Shown: positions 55,368-64,000 of the stretch, piece after piece | Layout of the letters: each line of letters opens with the position of its first letter | Numbering within the stretch: position 1 is the stretch's first letter | Assembly (NCBI GenBank): GCA_947311845.1 | Contig: CAMZMU010000049.1 | Span: 2,973,368 to 3,037,367, forward strand | From: Poa pratensis | Lineage: Eukaryota > Streptophyta > Magnoliopsida > Poales > Poaceae | Direction: 5' to 3' | DNA length: 64,000 nucleotides | Made by a program: the position numbers and the translations under genes | The notes under the pieces: model-generated | Database searches by the model: none | Told to the model about the DNA's origin: nothing | The model's input: only the letters and a program-made list of their open reading frames with translations

Positions 55368-57295
55368 ACAAATAACACACTACAATGGCAATAACAGTTA
55401 CAGGCTGTAATAATAACTTATGCATTACAAGCTCTACATTGTTATCATCCTTTCATGGAGCACAACTACAGATTGTGCTTCTTTGTTAATAACTGATGCT
55501 TTCCAAGTTCTGTTGTTGTGCTCCAGCATGCTCCAGCACACTGCCCTCGGGTCTCCTTCGAGTCGATGTGCTCCAGCACAGAAGTATAGCATCAGGGCTC
55601 CTTTGGGTCTGCAAGAACAGAAGTGGGGATCAGTACTAGTTACAATTGCAAACACTAAGTTAAACAGTGGCACACTACACTACAGTTCCTAGCAATCATA
55701 TGCTCATATGAGTTTGCTATACCCAGCGACCAGATCATAACAGAAATTTGAAATCAAACCAATAACAAGCGCAAAGATAAGCAACTCCATGCAGCAAAGA
55801 GCTGGAATACAACATTTAGCTCATCTCTTTATGTCAAGCATACAAATCATACAAATTTGAGTATAGAATAAAATTGAATCAATAGTACCTATTATAACAC
55901 CAGCTGCGTGATTGAATTAAATAGTCACTAGTTATTCAGACATGATTAAATAGTCTATAGTACCTATTAAACAAACGAAACAGACATGTACCTCTAGACT
56001 CTGGAGATTATCCAGCTCCTACTTGGCAGTTGTTGTGCTATCCACCTGCACATGCATCCACTTGCCCAGCTCTAACAAACTTCCGACACACCAGCAATAG
56101 CCGCTCAAGCATGCACACAAACAAAAACAACAAACAACAAACAAATTAATCAAGATTTTACATAAGCCAGAATCAAGCACGAGCTATTTAAGGACAAGTA
56201 GTGTGAAGATCTTGATGATTATATTTGCGATAAGAAGTTACACAGGAAAGTCAGTTACATTGACATATTCAGCTTTGCTATCTAAGTACAAATAGGAGAA
56301 ATGGAACATACGCAGGTTGATTATAATATCAGAGCTAACTGAACAAAAAGAAAGTAAACCGGCCAATAATGCATAGTGCACTAGATGATCAATTACATGC
56401 ATACATATATGAAAAATATAGAGATTCACGGATAGAAAGCATTTGTGACATCAATAGGTCGATAGAGAATAATGTCCTGCTAGAAGTGCTTCAGTTCATA
56501 ATGTCCTGCTGTAAGTGCAACACACTACAGAACAAACTGGAGAAAATATAGGTAGGACTGTTCAATCAGGAAATCATTTTATTTGTGTTCATTGCCTTGA
56601 CAAGGCTACCAGTCTACCACAATGAAGAATAGAGATATAATTACTTGTTAAATATACTAACAGAGACATATATCACATTAGGCTTTCCAACTGCTACTGA
56701 TACATCATGCAGCCAGTATGATATGCAATATGTAAACAAAACAGATGTGTAGACATATATCACATTAGGCTTTCCCAACTGCTACTGATACATCATGCAG
56801 AGAGGAAAGCCATGATGATGTTTCTTAATGTATGCCCACCACACGTGAAACGTGCGCCACAAAACCTCTCCCGTGGAATACCACGCCACCCCATAGCTGA
56901 AGGAGGAAGCGCTCGGCCTAGGGCAAGTACAATCAAACTGTTCTAATGCATTGACAGTATGCTGGGACAACAAATCAATATTCAAGCTCAAAGATATTGT
57001 TGGCAAACAACACACTGCAGGCCATTACAGAAATGTAATGGCTACCAAATCGAATAGGCAAACAAGAAATGCTAACAGTTGAATGTGATGCGTAGCACCA
57101 ATACGACTAGGGCCTGCACAATTCGTCACAGCAACATATATTAGAGGAAGATACTAGCCGAACAGACTAAGGGAGTCGACTGTGGAGCTATTATGCAGAA
57201 CATAACCAGATTCGTTAAGTAGCGACATCGAGAAAACTCGACCAGATTCATCTCGGCTCCATCCCATCACGGCGCTAGATATAACAGTAACGAAC
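55368..57295. other. AT-rich interior of the outer CACTA
   Basis: No convincing ORF. GCTCCAGCA repeats at 55520-55575 and a duplicated phrase, CTGCTACTGATACATCATGC (about 56691 and 56776), are visible. May be intron/3' sequence of the minus-strand gene fragment at 57354. Confidence 0.4.
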
Positions 57296-57353
57296 TAGCA
57301 GCACAGATCTAGACGACCACGGAGGAAGGAAGAACAGAAGGGGTTATCCGTAC

Positions 57354-57910
57354 CTGCTTGTTGATCTCCGGATGGCAGTGGAGCCGTGTGCGAGCTTGTA
57401 GTCCTTGTAGATGTAGTAGCCACCGACGACGACCGCGGATGCCGCCCCAATCGACCCGGCTCGACTGTCCCGAGCGTTTCTTGCAGCCACTGCACCACCC
57501 GCGACCTGAACCACCACAAGACAACAAAAACATCAGATCTTAGCTGTCTCTTCTATGGACAAACGTGAGAATAAGATGGAGGAGTTGATGTGTGGGCGGT
57601 GCTCTCAGGGAAGAGGGATCCTGGGGAGCGGCAGCCGGTGAAGGAGCCGAGGCGGATCTTGGCGACAAGTAATCGGAACGGCGGCGCCGTCGCGCTCCGA
57701 GAGCGGTCGTCAGAGGCGCTGCGGGGCGAGCGTGGAGGGCGACGAGGACGTGGAGGCGCAGCCGGTCGAGCACAGAGAGGGGCGGCGCGACCGAGCTCGA
57801 GGAGGGGGGGCGCGAGCAACTAGCGGCGGCGCTGGGATTAGAGGAGGCGAGATGCGCCGGCGCGAGAGGAAGAGAAGAGGCTAGGGTTTACCGCGACAGC
57901 GTGTTTGGTT
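57354..57910 (-). pseudogene. Possible captured gene: leader and one TM-protein exon
   Basis: On the minus strand a GC-rich leader starts near AAACCCTAGCC (57887), then TTCAG|GTCGCGG gives an exon 57505-57354 reading VAGGAVAARNARDSRAGSIG, AASAVVVGGYYIYKDYKLAH, GSTAIRRSTSR before a donor GTACGG. It looks like a small single-membrane-pass protein. I do not recognise the family and no start codon is certain. Its place inside a CACTA suggests a captured host fragment. Confidence 0.35.
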
Positions 57911-58084
57911 GAGGGTCTGAGGCGACGTGCTGGTTTTAATCCAGACGCGCGCGCTCCCGGCCGTTGGATCGGCATCTGACAGCTAGGGGTGCTGCAGCCG
58001 TGGTCCAACGGGCCAAAAGTGCGAGGAGGGGATGGAGAAGAACTGGGCTGGGCAAGTTACGGCCCAGTTTGGCCGAATATGATG

Positions 58085-61000
58085 GGGTTTCATTTTCTTT
58101 GCGCAAACAAATCCTTTTCTATTTTTCGACATGGAAATATTGGGGTTTTTTGAAGAACATAGCAAATATTTGTGTGTCAAACGTATTTACAAATAACCAA
58201 ATGGTTGTGTGTCAAACGGTTTCCATCTACCTCTAGTTAAAAAGACAAATTCCTGCCGATTCAGCTGGAAGGGGGTCAAAGTTGAACTACAGGTGCCTCG
58301 TTGTTTTCTCGGGATTTTTTGAAAAAATCATATTTAGATACACAAGTACCTATTTCATCATAGATACAACAAAATTGTCGCAAGATTTAACCCCTAGCTA
58401 CGAACGGTCATGTCCGCCGTTTTGACCGTATATTAAAATCGGCATACGAAATTCAAAAAAAATCAAATAAATGGAAAACCTTCGCGTGGAGTCATGATAT
58501 GTGACCTAGTTAGCAAAAAAAAAAACTTGGAATACGGCAATTTTCTTGGAAAAGTGTTCTCAGAAATGAGCTATCATCTATGAAGATTCATGGCTTTCGG
58601 GCCAAATGACGAATGTTATGGCCACATTCATGGCATAGTTTGTTCAAATATGCCCATATTGGGCACAAACGTGTATCTTGGAACCGTGAACAATGTTGCC
58701 GAAGAAAGTTTTTATTTTTCTTGCACAAAAAAATCATTTTTTATTTTCTGAGTGAAAAAAATGGGTTATTTTGTGAAGCAACTACCGAAAATATGTGGTA
58801 AGATAGGAGAAATACATTTTCTAAAACTACTATACCACATAATATGTACAATTAACCAAATGGTTGCGTGTTAAACAGTTTCTATCTACCTCTCGTAAAA
58901 AAGACAAATTCCTGTCGATTCAGTTGGAAGGGGGTCAAATTTGAACTACAGGTGCCTCGTTGTTTTCTCGGGATTTTTTGAAAAAATCATATTTAGGTAC
59001 ACAAGTACCTATTTTATCATAGATACAACAAAATTGTCGCAAGATTTAACCCCTAGCTACGAACGGTCATGTCCGCCGTTCTGACCGTATATTGAAATCG
59101 GCATACGAAATTCAAAAAAAATCAAATAAATGGAAAACCTTCGCGTGGAGTCATGATATGTGACCTAGTTAGCACAAAAAAATATAAACTTGGAATACGA
59201 CAATTTTCTTGGAAAAGTGTTCTCAGAAATGAGCTATCATCTATGAAGATTCATGGCTTTCGGGCCAAATGACGAATGTTATGGCCACATTCATGGCATA
59301 GTTTGTTCAAATATGCCCATATTGGGCACAAACGTGTATCTTAGAACCATGAACAATGTTGCCGAAGAAACTTTTTATTTTTCTTGCACAAAAAAATCAT
59401 TTTTTATTTTCTGAGTGAAAAAAATGGGTTATTTTGTGAAGCAACTACCGAAAATATGTGGTAAGATAGGAGAAATACATTTTCTAAAACTACTATACCA
59501 CATAATATGTACAATTAACCAAATGGTTGCGTGTTAAACAGTTTCTATCTACCTCTCGTAAAAAAGACAAATTCCTGTCGATTCAGTTGGAAGGGGGTCA
59601 AATTTGAACTACAGGTGCCTCGTTGTTTTCTCGGGATTTTTTGAAAAAATCATATTTAGGTACACAAGTACCTATTTCATCATAGATACAACAAAATTGT
59701 CGCAAGATTTAACCCCTAGCTACGAACGGTCATGTCCGCCGTTTTGACCGTATATTGAAATCGGCATACGAAATTCAAAAAAAATCAAATAAATGGAAAA
59801 CCTTCGCGTGGAGTCATGATATGTGACCTAGTTAGCACAAAAAAATATAAACTTGGAATACGACAATTTTCTTGGAAAAGTGTTCTCAGAAATGAGCTAT
59901 CATCTATGAAGATTCATGGCTTTCGGGCCAAATGACGAATGTTATGGCCACATTCATGGCATAGTTTGTTCAAATATGCCCATATTGGGCACAAACGTGT
60001 ATCTTGGAACCGTGAACAATGTTGCCGAAGAAACTTTTTATTTTTCTTGCACAAAAAAATCATTTTTTATTTTCTGAGTGAAAAAATGGGTTATTTTGTG
60101 AAGCAACTACCGAAAATATGTCGTAAGATAGGAGAAATACATTTTCTAAAACTACTATACCACATAATATGTACAATTAACCAAATGGTTGCGTGTTAAA
60201 CAGTTTCTATCTACCTCTCGTAAAAAAGACAAATTCCTGCCGATTCAGTTGGAAGGGGGTCAAATTTGAACTACAGGTGCCTCGTTGTTTTCTCGAGATT
60301 TTTTGAAAAATTCATATTTAGGTACACAAGTACCTATTTCATCATAGATACAACAAAATTGTCGCAAGATTTAACCCCTAGCTTAGAACGGTCATGTCCG
60401 ACGTTTTGACCGTATATTGAAATCGGTATACGAAATTCAAAAAAAATCAAATAAATGGAAAACCTTCGCGTGGAGTCATGATATGTGACCTAGTTAGCAC
60501 AAAAAAATATAAACTTGGAATACGACAATTTTCTTGAAAAGTGTTCTCAGAAATGAGCTATCATCTATGAAGATTCATGGCTTTCGGGCCAAATGACGAA
60601 TGTTATGGCCACATTCATGGCATAGTTTGTTCAAATATGCCCATATTGGGCACAAACGTGTATCTTGGAACCGTGAACAATGTTGCCGAAGAAACTTTTT
60701 ATTTTTCTTGCACAAAAAAATCATTTTTTATTTTCTGAGTGAAAAAAATGGGTTATTTTGTGAAGCAACTACCGAAAATATGTCGTAAGATAGGAGAAAT
60801 ACATTTTCTAAAACTACTATACCACATAATATGTACAATTAACCAAATGGTTGCGTGTTAAACAGTTTCTATCTACCTCTTGTAAAAAAGACAAATTCCT
60901 GCCGATTCAGTTGGAAGGGGGTCAAATTTGAACAACAGGTGCCTCATGGTTTTCTTATGATTTTTTGAAAAAATAATATTTAGGTACACAAGTACCTATT

Positions 61001-61465
61001 TGATCATAGATACAACAAAATTTTCCCAAGATTCAACCCCTAGGTACAAACGGTCATGTCCGCTGTTTTGACCGTATATTGAAATCGGTATACGAAATTA
61101 AAAAAAATCAAATAAATGGAAAACCTTCGCGTGGAGTCATGATATGTGACCTAATTAGCACAAAAAAATATAAACTTGGAATATGGCAATTTTCTTGGAA
61201 AAGTGTTCTCAGAAATGAGCTATCATCTATGAAGATTCATGACTTTCGGGCCAAATGACGAATGTTATGGCCACATTCATGACATAGTTTGTTCAAATAT
61301 GCCCATATTGGGCACAAACGTGTACCTTGGAACCGTGAACAATGTTGCCGAAGAAACTTTTCATTTTCCTTTCACAAAAAAATCATTTTTTATTTTCTGA
61401 GTGAAAAAATGGGTTATTTTGTGAAACAACTACCAAAAATATGTCGTAAAATAGGAGCGCTACAT
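58085..61465. repeat. Tandem array, unit about 662 bp, five copies
   Basis: The marker GCCACATTCATGGCATAG begins at 58621, 59284, 59947, 60608 and 61270 (spacing 663, 663, 661, 662). Inner units are nearly identical; the first (58085-58610) and last units are more diverged, as expected for an array evolving by unequal crossover. Each unit holds a short frame starting MLWPHSWHSLFKYAHIGHKR, kept only because the units are alike. Confidence 0.93.
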
Positions 61466-61943
61466 TATTTGAAATCGGCATGAAGAATTAAAATAAAATA
61501 AAAAAATGGATTTGTTTTATCTTGTGATAACTTTGAAACCCTGCATTTGTTTTATCTTGCATTTGAATTTTAAAGAATAATCCCAAAATTTTATTTCAAA
61601 ATCTTCAAAACCCTATATGAAGCAATATATAAGCTTATGCGTATTTTGTATTTTATTTTGACTAAAAACAGTCCCTAATAGTCTATAATAACAGAGGACA
61701 TATTTACAAAATTTTCAAATTTTATTTCGTTGAAATTGGAGTTCAAAATAAAAATTTATAAAAGAAAACAGAAAGAATAAAAGGAAAAATAAAAAAAGAA
61801 CCTGCCGATCCGGCCTAGCCCAGCAGCGCAGCCAAACCAAGACGGACCGGCCCATTCCCCTCACCGCACTGGCCTCATCCCACGAGGCCCAAGCCCACTC
61901 GGTAGCCTTCACTTAAATATACCTTGTGCGCTCCTATATCACT
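61466..61943. other. Non-coding stretch after the 662-bp array
   Basis: AT-rich, then GC-rich (61800-61910). No feature recognised. Confidence 0.4.
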
Positions 61944-61947
61944 AAGA

Positions 61948-62014
61948 GTGTGACGGTCTGGTGGTAGAGCTTTGCCTGGGAGATGTTGAGGTCGCGAGTT
62001 CGACTCCTGGTGCC
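61948..62014 (+). other. tRNA-like stretch with A-box and B-box motifs
   Basis: GTGACGGTCTGGTGGTAGAG and, about 35 bp on, GCGAGTTCGACTCCTGG match the shape of Pol III A and B boxes. The T arm does not pair well, so this is a tRNA-derived fragment rather than a gene. Confidence 0.35.
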
Positions 62015-62035
62015 CCTATTTTGCTGCATTATTCG

Positions 62036-62365
62036 CAATGTCAGTGTGGTGGGGCCCATGTGTCATGTCGGTGCTGGGTCCCGCATGTTAATGTGGTGGG
62101 GGCCACGTTTCAGTTTGGTGTGGCCTACATGTCATGTCGGGGGTGGGTCCTGCATGTCACTGTGGTGGGGCCGTGTCAGTTCGGTAGATGATCCTGCATG
62201 TCAGTTTGGTGGGGCCCACGTGTGAGGTCGTGGGTGGGTCCTGCATGTCAGTGTGGTGGGGCCCATGTGTCAGGTCGGTGCTGGGCCCCGCATGTCAATG
62301 TGGTGGGACTCACGTTTCAGTTTGGTGGTGGGTTCCGCATGTCAGTTTGGTGGGGCCCACGTGTC
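62036..62365. repeat. Short tandem repeat GTCAGTGTGGTGGGGCCCA
   Basis: About 10 imperfect copies of GTCAGTTTGGTGGGGCCCAC / GTCGGTGCTGGGTCCCGCAT in alternation. Related phrases in inverse orientation (GGGTCCCAATTGTCAG) lie at 53745-53890 near the other CACTA end, so these are probably subterminal repeats of the outer CACTA. Confidence 0.75.
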
Positions 62366-62794
62366 ATTGGATAGGCAGTGTAGTTGGACTTCATGGTCAA
62401 CAAGTCAATGTATGGCACGTAAGAGAAAATGGCACCGCCACATAGGCGAGACTGCTGAGTTGGCTGTCCAGTCAGAGTGACAACAAAGCAAAAATGACAC
62501 CTAAGCACTGGCACGTAAGCGAAAATGCTGAGTTGGCTGTCAACTCATGTGAATGACCATTTAAATTGGTCGTAATCGGCTAGAAAAAATGTTCTAAACT
62601 AGAGTTATCTGGATTATAACCAATCCATGTAAGGAGATTATGACCTTTTTGACAGATTTGGTCGTTATATTTTAGGATTTAGACCCTCCAAAACAGCGCA
62701 TGACCAAATTGTGCAAAATGGTCACAGATCTATGACCAATATTTTCAGGGTCACTGTCAAAAGGTCATAAGTTAGCATATTTCTTGTAGTGAGA

Positions 62795-63715
62795 TTCAAG
62801 CTGGAGATGCGGAGCCTATTCCAGATGTCCGATCTCGGGTTGCTGAGCTACTACCTTGGCATCGAGGTTCGACAAGGACCCAGCGGGATCGATATCTCGC
62901 AGGGTGCCTATGCCCAGAAGCTGCTCGAGAAGGCGGGGATGGGCGGGTGCAATCCCGTCCACGCACCCATGGAGCCACGCTTCAAGCTATCCAAGTGCAG
63001 CACGGCACCCGCGACAGATGCGACCGAGTATCGGAGCATCATCGGGAGCCTCAGGTACTTGGTGCACACAAGGCTGGACCTGACCTTCGCAGTCGGGTTC
63101 GTATCGAGGTTCATGGAGGCTCCAACTCTGGAGCACCTCGCGGCTGTGAGGCACATCCTACGCTACATCGCCGGGTCTCAGCGACTCGGGTGTAGGTATG
63201 GGAGGAGAGAAGGTGCACCGCGCCTGGTCGGCTACAGCGACAGCGACCTGGCGGGCGATGTCGACTCGCGCAAGAGTACGTCGGGTACCCTGTACTTCCT
63301 CGGGTGCAGCCCAGTGACCTGGCAGTCACTCAAGCAGAAGATCGTGGCTCTGTCGAGCTGCGAGTCGGAGTATGTGGCGGCTGCCACAGATGCTTGCCAG
63401 GGGATCTGGCTGGCTCGGTTGCTGTCCGAGTTCAGCAACGGCGAAGCTGAGCACGTGGTGCTCAAAGTCGACAACAAGTCGGCTATCGCGCTCGCCAAGA
63501 ATCCCGTCTTCCACGAGCGATCAAAGCACATCGACTTGAAGTACCACTTCATTTGAGACTGCGTGGAGGCGAAGAAAGTCGAGCTGGAGTTCGTGCCCAC
63601 CGAACACCAACTCGCAGACATGCTGACCAAGCCACTTGGTCGAGTCCGCCTGGTGGAGCTGCGTTCAAGGATCGGCATGGTGGAGGTGTCGCCGGAACTC
63701 AAGCCTAGGGAGTGA
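62795..63715 (+). pseudogene. Ty1/Copia pol, last part: RT end and RNase H
   Basis: Continues the RT directly after the CACTA: FKLEMRSLFQMSDLGLLSYY, LGIEVRQGPSGIDISQGAYA, then LRYLVHTRLDLTFAVGFVSR and RNase H (LVGYSDSDLAGDVDSRKSTS, ALSSCESEYVAAATDACQGI, DNKSAIALAKNPVFHERSKH, IDLKYHF). An in-frame TGA near 63553 (YHFI*DCVEAKK) replaces an expected Arg codon CGA, a C to T change at CpG. The rest, FVPTEHQLADMLTKPLGRVR, runs to a TGA at 63713-63715 just before the LTR. Confidence 0.92.
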
Positions 63716-63716
63716 T

Positions 63717-64000
63717 TGTTAGAATAGGCTTGTATTCCTAGTCGACTCGAGTGGATTGTCACTCGAAGTGACTTCGGGTCAGTCGAACCCGAGGGTTCGA
63801 GTCAGGAGGACTCGAGTAGGTAGCCCAGTCGGAGGTTGTTCTGACTGGAGGTAGTTTCCGGGTACGTGGAGTCGAAATCTCGACTCCTACCCGAGGAAGT
63901 GTCGAGTGACGGAGTCGGTCTGTTGACTCCTGCTCGTGGACACGTCAGCGCGGGTGTTGGCGGTCTGGAATCTGCTAGGAGGTTCTAGAAGCACAGGTGT
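63717..64000 (+). mobile_element. Copia 3' LTR, truncated by the window end
   Basis: TGTTAGAATAGGCTTGTATT starts right after the polypurine-like AAGCCTAGGGAGTGAT. The first 284 bp match 39590-39873 with 5 differences. Confidence 0.9.

Larger units (their letters stand above)
53360..62791. mobile_element. 9.4-kb CACTA element inserted in Copia pol
   Basis: Termini CACTACAAGAAATATGCT (53360) and AGCATATTTCTTGTAGTG (to 62791) are perfect 18-bp inverses, flanked by the 3-bp duplication AGA (53357-53359, 62792-62794). Subterminal zones (53390-53640; 62550-62770) hold repeats such as TGGTCA/TGACCA and GGTCATAA in both orientations. No TNP2 or PTTA coding sequence found, so non-autonomous. Interior: a second CACTA (54020-55364), a possible captured gene (57354-57900), a 662-bp tandem array (58085-61465), and a tRNA-like stretch. 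Removing it joins DIDR to FKLEMRSLF in frame with the Copia RT. Confidence 0.95.

Noticed and set aside
58613..61483. Repeated 60-86-codon frames in the 662-bp array
   Set aside because: Identical only because the units are identical; they use an A/T-rich sequence with no coding bias.

Overview
This is nuclear DNA of a grass (Poaceae). The evidence is intron-containing genes with GT-AG junctions, grass-type gene families (DUF3615, a DUF6598-like family, F-box genes, the grass MULE-linked 3'-5' exonuclease family) and dense nested plant transposons (CACTA, MULE, L1-type LINE, Copia, a gypsy-like LTR fragment, MITEs). The species cannot be named from the sequence. One gene is a clear intact housekeeping gene: the spliceosomal U2 snRNP A' protein, 8 exons at 12491-16065. 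Most other host genes are broken by frameshifts, stops or insertions.

Layout. 1-4352: 5' part of a CACTA transposon on the minus strand (TNP2 transposase, a coiled-coil/TM accessory ORF, subterminal repeats, terminus). 4773-6218 (-) and 6560-10672 (+): a divergent pair, a frameshifted F-box gene and a DUF3615 gene with an internal stop; a 5'-truncated LINE with a 13-bp target duplication sits in the last DUF3615 intron. 12491-16065: U2A'. 16.9-22.9 kb: LINE remains, a long-TIR MULE-like element and a LINE that carries a 5' inversion and later lost its tail to a local inversion. 23.3-24.5 kb (-): second F-box gene, frameshifted. 26.4-30.4 kb: DUF6598-like copy 1, split by a 2.8-kb CACTA. 30678-37134: a 6.5-kb MULE with a perfect 9-bp target duplication carrying an intact DEDDy 3'-5' exonuclease ORF, a 327-bp tandem array, a MITE, a hairpin, a broken basic-protein gene and an LTR-element fragment. 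37.2-39.4 kb: a non-coding repeat (B; related copies A at 24.6 kb and C at 49.5 kb) with an inserted poly(A) retroposon. 39.6-42.8 kb: Copia LTR, DUF6598-like copy 2 and a retroposon with a 13-bp duplication. 44.6-46.5 kb: a 2-kb GGAACCATTTT minisatellite. 47.1-48.3 kb (-): possible ULP1-like protease relic. 50.8-64 kb: a Copia pol gene split by a 9.4-kb CACTA, which contains a 662-bp tandem array and a second, 1.35-kb CACTA that has captured a class-3 lipase fragment.

The most informative content is structural. Insertion boundaries can be fixed to the base because target duplications are intact or because a paralogous empty site lies in the same window (DUF6598-like copy 2 for the 2.8-kb CACTA, repeat C for the poly(A) retroposon). 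Two DNA-transposon families here carry host-gene sequence: an exonuclease gene in a MULE and a lipase fragment in a CACTA.
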